Shown piece after piece: positions 1 to 6,779 of a stretch of 7,159 nucleotides of DNA; the stretch's first letter is position 1, and each line of letters opens with the position of its first letter. The DNA comes from RGIG1828 sp045654685 (GTDB lineage: Bacteria; Bacillota; Clostridia; UMGS1810). The stretch lies in assembly GCA_045654685.1 (NCBI GenBank), contig JAZONV010000049.1, forward strand, positions 1 through 7,159, read 5' to 3'. The notes under the pieces were generated by a model, which saw only the letters and a program-made list of their open reading frames with translations, was not told the origin of the DNA and made no database searches. The position numbers and the translations under genes are program-made.

Positions 1-104
1 CTCAAACGAATTATTTTTGAAGCCTTTCAATTTGTCGGTCTTGAAGGGCGACAGCCCATCTGCGACCTCCGCAGTAAAATTCTCCTAAAAATAATCCGTT
101 TGAG
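1..104. repeat. Imperfect inverted-repeat element with two internal hairpins (MITE-like or structured RNA)
   Basis: The first 18 bases (1-18) and bases 87-104 are inverted copies of each other with one mismatch (17 of 18). Between them lie two perfect small hairpins: GGGC/GCCC at 46-49 and 54-57 with a GACA loop, and CTGCG/CGCAG at 60-64 and 70-74 with a 5-base loop. There is no open reading frame of note. The layout, a long closing stem around two hairpins, fits a small non-coding repeat or a structured RNA. The left arm starts at base 1, so the element may extend beyond the window. It lies downstream of the GH2 gene and does not resemble a classical terminator, because no T-run follows a GC-rich stem. 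Confidence 0.6.
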
Positions 105-237
105 ATGTGAGCAGTTTTATCAGTGGCAATTTTTTCTAAAATAAGGAAAAGCTCGCAGGGAATACTTCCGTATTATCAAGGGGTTTGACATAGTTTTAGG
201 GAAAATTGTCCTGCTAAAACCAATAGGTGTTCAAGTC
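105..237. other. Non-coding stretch downstream of the GH2 gene
   Basis: No gene is visible here. Two small inverted repeats are present: AATAC/GTATT at 161-165 and 170-174, which on the minus strand would carry a GGAA tetraloop, and GTTTTAG/CTAAAAC at 193-199 and 214-220, with an inner GGA/TCC pairing. Either could help to stop minus-strand transcription coming out of the GH2 gene, but neither is followed by a clear T-run in that direction, so I do not call a terminator. Confidence 0.45.
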
Positions 238-2676
238 TTACTGCACTATGCATTCAAAAACAATATCGGGAGCATTCTTGGCTTTGTCAAAAAACAATCC
301 GAGGTTCTCTCTTACGGTGAGCGAAACCATCTTTTCTTCACCGGGCAAAAGAGTGAAATATGCATCATCGGCAAGAACAGCATAATCTCCGTTTACATCT
401 TTAGGACGGACAAAATATGCAGGGGTATCTCCCGTATTTTCAACCTTTGCATCATACAAAACATACACTCCGTCTCTCCCTTTTTCTTCTATTTTATACG
501 AAATATGACATTTGGGGAATTTCTTTGCGGGAGCATATGGGGTTTTTTCACTTTTGGAGAAAAAGTAATCTTTATCATTTCCTTTAAAGGAAAGACGCAC
601 CATATACATTTCGTTTTTATCCGACAGATTTTCATTTATCTCAAAAGGAAGATTTGCTGTTGAAAGTTCAAACTCTCTGACTTTTTTTCCGCCAATTTCA
701 TAAATACCCACATTCACCTTTTCATCGCAGGAATTATAATCTCCGCTTTTACACACAGTAACTTTTAGAATATCATTAAAGGAAAGAGAATCATATCGAA
801 GTGAAACATCACAATCCGAAAATGCTTTTTTCGCCCAGTAATACACCATTTTGGGGTGTCCGAAATAGTCAAGAATTGCTGTGTTATCTGAATTTGGCCA
901 TGGCTCATTGAGTTGCCATATCATACTTCCCGAAACATTTGGCGATTTTCTTCTTTCATTTTCAATAATATATCTTATACCTTCTGCCTGAACCCATTGT
1001 CCGTAGGGAATGTAATCATCAACGGTTTCAAAATCCCCGAAAAGTCTTGCATCTCGCCTGTAACTGTGCCACCAGTATTCTCCGTGATGCTTGTTTTCGC
1101 TCCAACCGTCTTTATCCATTTTGTTTTCACTAAGGAATTTTTTGTAATTTTCCCCCGGTCCGCTGACACCAAATTCGGAGTGAAGCAAAAGTTTCATATT
1201 ATTGTAGTTTTCGTAGTGGGTTTCAAACTCATATTCCCAGGGACCGTGAACATCTTCGTTGAATGGCGAAGCAAACTCTGCGCCATACACAGGACCGGAT
1301 GGTGTTGTCGGCAAAAAAATTCTCTGTTTGTCATATTCTGAAACAACACCATTTAACATATCTATGTTTTTGTCCTCATATTTCGCAGGCTTATTGTTTT
1401 CATCTGTCAATTCATTTCCCCCGCACCATATGGTAAGACAAGTGTGATTGCGTCTTTCCTTTACTGCACAAACAGCAGTGTCCCTAACTTTTTTCAGGAA
1501 TATTTCTTTCTTAGAAGGAACATTTTCAATTCCTGAACTTGACTGGATGAAATCCTGCCATATCATGATTCCGTTTTCATCACAGAGGCTATAGAACTCT
1601 TCAGTTTCAATTATGCCTCCTCCCCACACTCTTACCATGTTGACATTTTCATTCTTCATTGCCATCACATACCATTTCATGGTTTCAACATCAACATTTC
1701 CGTAGAGATGATCAAAAGGAACTTTGTTGTTGCCTCGGATGTATACCCGTTTTCCGTTGATTATGATTGTGTAAGGAATAGAATCTTTTCTTGATCCGGG
1801 GTTTTGTTCGTATTTCAGACTTCGTATGCCGATTTTATACTCATATTCTTCATTTTCAAAACGAAGTTTCATGGTGTAGAGAGGCTGAGAACCCATGCCG
1901 TTAGGATACCACAATTCCGGATTTTCAATTTTAAATTGCAGACGCACTTTTTCTGCAATTTTCTCTGTCCGCTCATACAACATTTTCCCGTCAGGAGATA
2001 TGATTTCTGCATGCAAACGGTCTTTGAAATCACCTTCAAAACTGAAAACAACGTCAATCATACCAACACCATTTACAAAATCTGTTGATATGTATTTTTC
2101 TTTAAGTGATACATCTTCAACATACTCAATCCACACATTTTTCCATATCCCTATATTTACAAGTCGTGTGGCAAAATCCCATCCGTATCCGAAACGGCTT
2201 TTTTGAGTGAAAGTTTCTGAAGTTGCTCCATATTGCCCCACCTCATCAGGTGCACCCTTAAAGAGAACTTTCAGATTCAGACCGGATTGTGTGTATTCAC
2301 TGATATCAATACGACAAGGAGTGAACATGTTCCCGTGAGATGCTACCGACTGATTATTGATGAAAATTTCACACTCATAATCCAGTCCGTCAAATACAAT
2401 GTACCTTTTTTTGCCTCTTGACACATCAACCTCAATATCTGTGTCATAAAGCCACCACTTGCTTTCCGTCCATTCGCAAAACCTGGAATTAAAATCCACA
2501 TAGGGATTTTGAATGTCTCCGCTTTTGAATAAATCGTAATGGATTCCGCCGGGTACAGTTGCATCAACAGGATCTGTGACATAACGCTTTTCTTCCAACG
2601 GCCATGGTCTTTTACCGAGCGGAATATATGGAAAAGTTCCCCGAAGAGTCCACTTTGTGTTTACTTTTTCCCTCAT
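238..2676 (-). CDS. GH2 family glycoside hydrolase, beta-mannosidase-like (812 aa)
   Basis: This is a probable exo-acting beta-mannosidase that removes beta-mannose from short oligosaccharides in the cytoplasm, since no signal peptide is seen. The order fits GH2: an N-terminal sugar-binding-like beta-sandwich (about 8-185), an Ig-like domain (190-285), a TIM barrel (about 300-615), and C-terminal beta domains to 812. Visible motifs are WGGG at 351-354, WQDF at 373-376, WCGGNE at 417-422 with the expected acid/base E422, and SEFG at 500-503 with the expected nucleophile E501. The motif WQLNEPWP at 587-594 is also typical. Length is near the family norm. The frame stays open to 2913, but I start at 2676: the N-terminal domain begins right after it, and the extra 79 codons run through AT-rich intergenic DNA and over the AraC start. 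The ribosome site there is only weak (GGTGGTG). E422 argues against the exo-glucosaminidase branch, which uses Asp there. Mannosidase specificity is an inference. Confidence 0.85.
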   Translation of the reverse strand: MREKVNTKWTLRGTFPYIPLGKRPWPLEEKRYVTDPVDATVPGGIHYDLFKSGDIQNPYVDFNSRFCEWTESKWWLYDTDIEVDVSRGKKRYIVFDGLDYECEIFINNQSVASHGNMFTPCRIDISEYTQSGLNLKVLFKGAPDEVGQYGATSETFTQKSRFGYGWDFATRLVNIGIWKNVWIEYVEDVSLKEKYISTDFVNGVGMIDVVFSFEGDFKDRLHAEIISPDGKMLYERTEKIAEKVRLQFKIENPELWYPNGMGSQPLYTMKLRFENEEYEYKIGIRSLKYEQNPGSRKDSIPYTIIINGKRVYIRGNNKVPFDHLYGNVDVETMKWYVMAMKNENVNMVRVWGGGIIETEEFYSLCDENGIMIWQDFIQSSSGIENVPSKKEIFLKKVRDTAVCAVKERRNHTCLTIWCGGNELTDENNKPAKYEDKNIDMLNGVVSEYDKQRIFLPTTPSGPVYGAEFASPFNEDVHGPWEYEFETHYENYNNMKLLLHSEFGVSGPGENYKKFLSENKMDKDGWSENKHHGEYWWHSYRRDARLFGDFETVDDYIPYGQWVQAEGIRYIIENERRKSPNVSGSMIWQLNEPWPNSDNTAILDYFGHPKMVYYWAKKAFSDCDVSLRYDSLSFNDILKVTVCKSGDYNSCDEKVNVGIYEIGGKKVREFELSTANLPFEINENLSDKNEMYMVRLSFKGNDKDYFFSKSEKTPYAPAKKFPKCHISYKIEEKGRDGVYVLYDAKVENTGDTPAYFVRPKDVNGDYAVLADDAYFTLLPGEEKMVSLTVRENLGLFFDKAKNAPDIVFECIVQ

Positions 2677-2715
2677 ATATCTACACCACCATATTATAAT
2701 TGATATAATTATTTT

Positions 2716-2744
2716 AACATATATAACCTCGTACTGCCTTTCAA
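2716..2744 (-). promoter_or_regulatory. Candidate sigma-A promoter for the GH2 gene
   Basis: On the minus strand, TTGAAA (2744-2739) is followed after 17 bases by TATGTT (2721-2716), giving a leader of roughly 30 bases before the start codon at 2676. Two perfect TATAAT hexamers also occur on this strand, at 2752-2747 and 2698-2693, but neither has a good -35 box at the right spacing. The exact promoter is therefore uncertain. Confidence 0.35.
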
Positions 2745-2800
2745 AAATTATACTCAGCATATCATAAATTAACGTATTTTCAAAACAAAAACATTTTTCA

Positions 2801-2829
2801 TTTACATATTCACATTTTTGTGATAGAAT
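2801..2829 (+). promoter_or_regulatory. Sigma-A promoter of the AraC-family gene
   Basis: TTTACA (2801-2806) and TAGAAT (2824-2829) are separated by exactly 17 bases, which predicts a transcript start near 2836 and a leader of about 68 bases. An ATG at 2830, the first in this frame, directly follows the -10 box, so it should not be transcribed. This supports the later start codon at 2905. Confidence 0.65.
2810..2823. promoter_or_regulatory. Candidate operator, TCACA-N4-TGTGA
   Basis: A perfect inverted repeat with 5-base arms (2810-2814 and 2819-2823) fills the end of the spacer just before the -10 box of the AraC promoter. Bound protein here would be expected to block that promoter. Which protein binds is unknown; autoregulation by the AraC-type protein is one option. 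Confidence 0.35.
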
Positions 2830-2891
2830 ATGCAAAAAGAGAAGCCTTGCCTGCCACAGGGTATACAGGTCATCCCTGCAAACTATCAGTC

Positions 2892-2900
2892 GGAGGTGAT
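2892..2900 (+). promoter_or_regulatory. Ribosome binding site that fixes the AraC-gene start
   Basis: GGAGGTGAT is a near-perfect match to the anti-Shine-Dalgarno end of 16S rRNA. It lies 8 bases (counted from GGAGG) before the ATG at 2905. No comparable site precedes the ATG at 2830. Confidence 0.85.
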
Positions 2901-2904
2901 ATTT

Positions 2905-3795
2905 ATGAACCACGATTTTATAAGTGAAAACCGTATTGATATGACAGACTATTCCAACTCAAACACTGATATTCACACAGCAAAATACACACTCAACGAA
3001 TCTTTTCCTGCCCATTGGCACGACCATTACGAGTTTGAATATTATATAAAAGGAAAAGGCTGTCAGATTATAAACGGCAGCAGTTTCCCGATAGTTCCGG
3101 GGACACTGTGCATTTTTTCTCCAACCGACTTTCATGAAATCATTGTGGAAGAACCTTTGGAAATGCTTAAGTTTGAATATCAGGAAAGCGATATTGATCC
3201 TCTTGTTTCATCTCTTTTTGCAGGATTTCCCACGGGCTCGCCAATTCATCTTGATGAAAATAACGTTCTGCTTTTCAATCATCTGTTCTATTCCGCAATC
3301 CTGACAGCAGAAATGTATCCCGATTCTCCATATGGAAAAACCGTTATAAGAAAACTTGTGGAATCTGTTATTCTAAACACCATTAACCGGTTCGCCGGAG
3401 ACAATATCTGCATTGAATTTTCTCCCTCAATGCAATTTGGAGATATTCAGGGAGTTCTGGTATACATTCATAAAAACTTCACCAATCAGATAACCCTTAA
3501 AGAAGTGGCTAAAAATACTCATTTTTCGCCTCAATACCTTTGCAAACTTTTCCATCAGAAAATGGGCATATCATTTAAGGAATATATCACAAATCTGCAG
3601 ATGAATTATGCTTCAAAACTTTTAATCAACACAGACCAGAGTGTTACTGACATCTGCTACAAATCGGGTTTTGGTTCATTTCCGAACTTTACAAGAAAAT
3701 TCAAAAAATTCTATTCTATTTCCCCATCAGATTACAGAAAAGCCAACAGATCCCTCAAAGGCAAAAGTAAACATAAAAAGGAAGACTCTGAATAA
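2905..3795 (+). CDS. AraC/XylS-family transcriptional regulator with cupin-like sensor domain (296 aa)
   Basis: This is a DNA-binding regulator that probably senses a sugar and controls the adjacent glycosidase genes. The N-terminal half looks like an AraC-type cupin: a His-rich strand at 37-45 (H37, H39, H41, E43), a glycine turn around 50-53, and a typical PGTLCIFSPTDFHE stretch at 65-78. The C-terminal part (about 183-280) is the two-helix-turn-helix AraC domain. Helix-turn-helix 1 lies at about 197-220 and helix-turn-helix 2 at about 246-270, ending in the family's usual pattern near PSDYRK (274-279). Length is typical for the family. The start at 2905 is chosen for its strong ribosome site and because the promoter -10 box lies at 2824-2829. 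The gene is divergent from the GH2 gene and converges on the GH20-like gene. Its ligand and exact targets are not visible; control of the flanking enzymes is inferred from position. Confidence 0.92.
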   Translation: MNHDFISENRIDMTDYSNSNTDIHTAKYTLNESFPAHWHDHYEFEYYIKGKGCQIINGSSFPIVPGTLCIFSPTDFHEIIVEEPLEMLKFEYQESDIDPLVSSLFAGFPTGSPIHLDENNVLLFNHLFYSAILTAEMYPDSPYGKTVIRKLVESVILNTINRFAGDNICIEFSPSMQFGDIQGVLVYIHKNFTNQITLKEVAKNTHFSPQYLCKLFHQKMGISFKEYITNLQMNYASKLLINTDQSVTDICYKSGFGSFPNFTRKFKKFYSISPSDYRKANRSLKGKSKHKKEDSE

Positions 3796-3800
3796 TCTTG

Positions 3801-3835
3801 TTTGATGATATACAATGACGATATGCATCATCGAA
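3801..3835. repeat. Imperfect hairpin after the AraC gene
   Basis: Bases 3801-3809 pair with 3827-3835 (9 pairs including one G-T), with a 17-base loop that contains two ATAT steps. It lies six bases after the AraC stop codon and directly before the strong terminator. It may be a remnant of a dispersed palindromic repeat or may protect the transcript end. Confidence 0.35.
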
Positions 3836-3840
3836 TCATT

Positions 3841-3892
3841 AAAAATCGGGGTGATAATTAATTCGACGAATTAATTAACACCCCGATTTTTT
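3841..3892. terminator. Strong bidirectional rho-independent terminator
   Basis: Bases 3841-3853 pair perfectly with 3879-3891 (13 pairs, with CGGGGTG as the GC-rich part). The stem continues after one A-A mismatch with 9 more pairs (3855-3863 with 3869-3877) around a CGACG loop. It is flanked by an A-run on the left and a T-run on the right, so it should work in both directions. It separates the converging AraC gene and GH20-like gene. Confidence 0.92.
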
Positions 3893-3946
3893 GTTTGCTA
3901 TGCTTTTAACGTTCCGTCCTTTTATACGATTCCGGTCACCACATTA

Positions 3947-5836
3947 TCAAAGCCACACATTATTGTCTGTATCATCCTCAATTATTTCCACATCAAGTTC
4001 TCCTGCCTTGCTGTAGAAATATTTTGTCATAGGCTCTATTTTGCATCCGTTTTCTTTCATTCTCAAAAGGTCTGCTCTTCTTCCTCGGAGCATTTTCATA
4101 AAGTTGTCTTTCCCTTCGGAGAAGTTTTCTCTTTCCCAAAGAATATCATACTCTTTGAGATTCTCGTCAATCATCTTTATGATTTCATCAATTTTTTCTT
4201 CAGTTGAACATCTGTTATATCTGATTTTGGTGGTTTCAGCCGCTATCAGAACCTGATTTGCATTAACAAGAATCTGACGTTTGAAGTTTTCATCAAAATC
4301 GATTTTTTCAACGTCGGAAATTACCTTTTTCATATACTCTAAAACATTATCAAAATAGAAATCGTCACCACATTCCATAAGGTCAAAATCACCGCAAAGT
4401 GCAGTTTCTTCAATTGGGTTGCCGATAAGTCGCATACTCATTGCAAAACCGGGGATTCTTTCGGGTTCAAGAAGATAATACTGTCCCATTCTGTATATGA
4501 GTTCGGAAATATGCTTTCCGTCAAAATATTTTTCATCAATAAATCTTTTTGATTCCTTTATGAAATCTGCTTTCATCAGATAGTTATTCTGTTTTGCCCC
4601 TGCATTCCATGCATACTGTCCGCCAAGGGCTGTGGGCACAAGATTCCATACAGGGAATGAGTTGTGACCGTCACCTGCACCCCAATCGGTATACATATAT
4701 CCTACTGCACCGTGGTCTCTTCCTATTTCAGCACAAAGCTGAAGATTGAAAGTCAACACGTCATAACGGCTTGTACAACATCCCCAGGTGCTTGAACTTG
4801 GACATACATAGAAAGGTGCATTGTTTCTTGAAAGCGCCGAGCACCATCTTTCCATTGTTGCAGTGGGAATGGGATCATATCCCCATATGAGGGCAATTGC
4901 ATCTTTGGGAGCATTCTGAAAAACATAGTCCTCATTTTTGAAATTATGTATCATATCAGTAAAATACTGACATCTTCTTCCGTATTTTTCCCTTGCAAGA
5001 TCTGCAACTTTGTTGAGCCATTCAACAAATACAACCTCTTCCCCTTTTTCCTCACAAGCCTCTTTTGTCTGATACATTCCAAGACCGCCACTTTCATCAA
5101 ATCCAACGTTTGCCATATCAGAAGATGTGCAAAGAGGGAAAATTGATTCATAGAGTTTGTCAAGAAAATCCAGAGATTCGGGAAGAAGCGGGTTGATTGT
5201 TCCTGTGTTTCTTGTTTCATCTCCGATTCTCAGATGCTTAAATTCATCCTGATCAAGCCACGTTTTGAGATGTCCGAAACTTCCCACATAGGGAACAAGT
5301 TTCACAAATCGCTTTTCACAATAATCATTGAGATCTGCCATATCTTCGGGAGTATAACACTCAAAATTCTCCGTATACTTCGGAAATGCCTTATAGTCAA
5401 AAACAAATCTTTCAAAAAAGAGTTGAAATTCGTTATATTTGAGGTCTGCCATAAGGTCAACATATCTTTTGAGAATTTCAGGCTTTGGCATTCTTCCGTA
5501 ACTCACATCAAGAAGATAGCATCTGTTTTCAAAATCGGGACTGTCTTTGACGCTGCAGAATCTTAATTCAGAACCAAATTTTCTGATGAGTTGTTTTAGG
5601 GATGTAACTGCACGGAAAATGCCTGCATCAGAAGATGCTGTAAGGGTGATTCCATCCTCATTTATCAAAATGGCATACTCTTCCTCGCCAAATTTCTCAT
5701 CCTTTTTTATCTTCAGATCTTCATTGCCGTTTTTGTACTTGTCAAAAAGGTATAAAAGATCTGTATTTTCATCATATGCCTTCATTTTGTATATACCTTT
5801 AAGGTAGGTCTCTTCTTTTGGTTTTGGGAAAATCAT
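3947..5836 (-). CDS. GH20-like beta-N-acetylhexosaminidase (629 aa)
   Basis: This is a probable enzyme that releases terminal beta-linked GlcNAc or GalNAc using the substrate's own acetamido group. A small N-terminal alpha/beta domain (about 1-98) precedes a TIM barrel that opens at ENRCYLLDVSYGRMP (103-117). The Asp-Glu pair expected for GH20 catalysis is D247-E248 in NVGFDESGGLG (243-253). A later barrel segment, TDWGAGDGHNSFP (383-395), also fits. Residues about 425-629 form a charged, probably helical C-terminal extension. No signal peptide or membrane segment is seen, so the protein is probably cytoplasmic, perhaps like the nucleocytoplasmic HexD type. The usual HxGGDE motif reads NxGFDE here, so substrate range could differ. 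The start has an AAGGAGG site (GGAGG at 5848-5844) 7 bases upstream. It ends just before the shared terminator at 3841-3892. Family is fairly secure; exact specificity is not. Confidence 0.8.
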   Translation of the reverse strand: MIFPKPKEETYLKGIYKMKAYDENTDLLYLFDKYKNGNEDLKIKKDEKFGEEEYAILINEDGITLTASSDAGIFRAVTSLKQLIRKFGSELRFCSVKDSPDFENRCYLLDVSYGRMPKPEILKRYVDLMADLKYNEFQLFFERFVFDYKAFPKYTENFECYTPEDMADLNDYCEKRFVKLVPYVGSFGHLKTWLDQDEFKHLRIGDETRNTGTINPLLPESLDFLDKLYESIFPLCTSSDMANVGFDESGGLGMYQTKEACEEKGEEVVFVEWLNKVADLAREKYGRRCQYFTDMIHNFKNEDYVFQNAPKDAIALIWGYDPIPTATMERWCSALSRNNAPFYVCPSSSTWGCCTSRYDVLTFNLQLCAEIGRDHGAVGYMYTDWGAGDGHNSFPVWNLVPTALGGQYAWNAGAKQNNYLMKADFIKESKRFIDEKYFDGKHISELIYRMGQYYLLEPERIPGFAMSMRLIGNPIEETALCGDFDLMECGDDFYFDNVLEYMKKVISDVEKIDFDENFKRQILVNANQVLIAAETTKIRYNRCSTEEKIDEIIKMIDENLKEYDILWERENFSEGKDNFMKMLRGRRADLLRMKENGCKIEPMTKYFYSKAGELDVEIIEDDTDNNVWL

Positions 5837-5909
5837 TATGTTTCCTCCTTTTTATGCCCAAGTTTTAATCAGTATACATCAGAAAAGAAATTCATACAAT
5901 GTGAAATTT

Positions 5910-5922
5910 TACCTTTCAGGTA
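5910..5922. promoter_or_regulatory. Small inverted repeat TACCT-TTC-AGGTA, possible operator
   Basis: Two perfect 5-base arms flank a 3-base centre. The repeat lies between the preferred promoter of the GH20-like gene (-10 at 5945-5940) and its start codon, about 10-25 bases past the predicted transcript start. A repressor bound here would block elongation. It is short and could be chance. Confidence 0.25.
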
Positions 5923-5939
5923 CTCTTTCTTTTCTTTTT

Positions 5940-5967
5940 ATTTTACCATTCAAAAACTTTTTTTCAA
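5940..5967 (-). promoter_or_regulatory. Candidate sigma-A promoter of the GH20-like gene
   Basis: On the minus strand, TTGAAA (5967-5962) is followed after 16 bases by TAAAAT (5945-5940), predicting a leader of about 95 bases. A second, weaker candidate is TTGTAT (5899-5894), 17 bases, TATACT (5876-5871). No convincing terminator separates this gene from the pyrophosphatase gene upstream, so some read-through is possible. Confidence 0.45.
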
Positions 5968-6003
5968 GGTTTGGTGATGCTGTCTTTTTTGTCCTAATAT
6001 GCT

Positions 6004-6537
6004 TTATTTACAAAACTTTTCTATATAGTTATCTATGGCACTTTCAATTATCTCAAGTGCCGCACCCTTTCCCATAACTTCATTTACTGCCGTATCTTTG
6101 TTTTCAAGATTTTTGTATACGGTAAAAAAGTGGCTCATTTCTTCAAAAACGTGGCCGGGAAGTTCTGTGATATCTCTATACATATTATAATTGGGATCAT
6201 TAAAGGGTATGGCAATTATCTTTTCATCATTTCTGCCGTTATCAATCATGGAAATTACCCCGATAGGATATGCCCTTACCAGAGTCATGGGCTGAATTTT
6301 TTCAGAACACAGCAAAAGCACATCAAGGGGGTCATTATCGTCGCCATAGGTGCGGGGAATGAAACCGTAGTTTGCAGGATAATGGGTTGAGGTATAGAGT
6401 ATGCGGTCAAGCATCAGATAGCCTGTTTCCTTATCCAGTTCATATTTTTTCTTGCTTCCTTTGGAAATTTCCACAACGCAGATAAAATCTTCGGGATTTA
6501 TTCTTTTCGGTGATATATCATGCCATATATTTGACAT
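6004..6537 (-). CDS. ppa: Inorganic pyrophosphatase, soluble family I (177 aa)
   Basis: This cytoplasmic Mg-dependent enzyme splits pyrophosphate into two phosphates and so pulls biosynthetic reactions forward, including nucleic acid synthesis and aminoacyl-tRNA formation. The family signature is plain: DNDPLD at 67-72 supplies the metal-binding D67, D69 and D72. Other expected active-site residues are E23, E33, R45, Y53 and Y57 (in HYPANYGFIP), D99, D104, K106, and the Y141-K142 pair. Their spacing follows the E. coli enzyme closely, and the length of 177 aa is normal for the bacterial hexameric type. The start has an AGGAG site (6549-6545) 7 bases upstream. It lies on the same strand as the GH20-like gene 167 bases downstream but is probably transcribed independently. 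It shows no truncation or missing residue. Confidence 0.96.
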   Translation of the reverse strand: MSNIWHDISPKRINPEDFICVVEISKGSKKKYELDKETGYLMLDRILYTSTHYPANYGFIPRTYGDDNDPLDVLLLCSEKIQPMTLVRAYPIGVISMIDNGRNDEKIIAIPFNDPNYNMYRDITELPGHVFEEMSHFFTVYKNLENKDTAVNEVMGKGAALEIIESAIDNYIEKFCK

Positions 6538-6579
6538 ATAAATTCTCCTTTCATTTGAGAAGTTCGTATTTTTAAAGAC

Positions 6580-6609
6580 ATATTATCATATATTCTGACC
6601 ATTTTTCAA
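6580..6609 (-). promoter_or_regulatory. ppa: Candidate promoter of ppa
   Basis: On the minus strand, TTGAAA (6609-6604) is followed after 18 bases by TAATAT (6585-6580). An alternative is TTGACC (6621-6616) with an 18-base spacer to CAGAAT. The two overlap, and an inverted repeat TGACC/GGTCA (6596-6600 and 6616-6620) brackets the -35 region. Confidence 0.4.
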
Positions 6610-6693
6610 TGCATCGGTCAAATATTATTCCATTATTATAAAATTTGTGCAAAATAATTCAGCGAATTTGTGAAATCTTTTTTTGCTTTTTTG

Positions 6694-6732
6694 AAAAAAA
6701 GTGTTGACAAAAGGATTCCGATATGATATACT
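6694..6732 (+). promoter_or_regulatory. Strong promoter of the tRNA genes with A-tract
   Basis: TTGACA (6704-6709), a 17-base spacer and TATACT (6727-6732) make a near-consensus sigma-A promoter. A run of seven A (6694-6700) just upstream of the -35 box resembles an UP element, as is common for stable RNA genes. Transcription should start near 6739, about 40 bases before tRNA-Gly. Confidence 0.85.
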
Positions 6733-6741
6733 ATCGTTTGT

Positions 6742-6769
6742 CGGTTGGATGAGACACCTCATTTGACCG
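6742..6769 (+). other. Hairpin in the tRNA 5' leader
   Basis: Bases 6742-6753 pair with 6758-6769 (12 pairs, three of them G-U) around an ACAC loop. It starts almost at the predicted transcript start and ends 10 bases before the tRNA-Gly 5' end. No T-run follows, so it is not a terminator. It may stabilise the leader or shape the RNase P cleavage site. Confidence 0.55.
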
Positions 6770-6779
6770 GGCGAATTAT

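Noticed and set aside
193..220. Rho-independent terminator of the GH2 gene
   Set aside because: The stem is AT-rich and interrupted, and no T-run follows it on the minus strand.
913..2421. Plus-strand and other-frame open frames inside the GH2 gene
   Set aside because: They are shadows of a well-supported GH2 coding frame, with no ribosome sites or recognisable domains.
2830..2904. Upstream ATG of the AraC frame at 2830
   Set aside because: It directly follows the -10 box and so should not be transcribed, and it lacks a ribosome site. The ATG at 2905 has GGAGGTGAT.
2677..2913. N-terminal extension of the GH2 frame to an ATG at 2913 (79 extra residues)
   Set aside because: It translates AT-rich intergenic DNA, covers the AraC promoter and start, and adds hydrophobic sequence with no GH2 match. 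The domain begins at the Met encoded at 2676.
4041..5807. Open frames on both strands inside the GH20-like gene
   Set aside because: They overlap a clear enzyme frame in other phases and show no domains.
5838..6077. 79-residue plus-strand frame between the GH20-like gene and ppa
   Set aside because: It runs over promoter DNA and the 3' end of ppa. The product is hydrophobic, as expected from T-rich DNA, and no plus-strand promoter or ribosome site precedes it.
6130..6390. 86-residue plus-strand frame inside ppa
   Set aside because: It lies wholly antisense to a pyrophosphatase with all its active-site residues.
6733..6779. T-box or riboswitch leader before the tRNAs
   Set aside because: The leader is only about 40 bases, holds a single hairpin, has no T-box sequence, and is followed by a tRNA rather than a coding gene.
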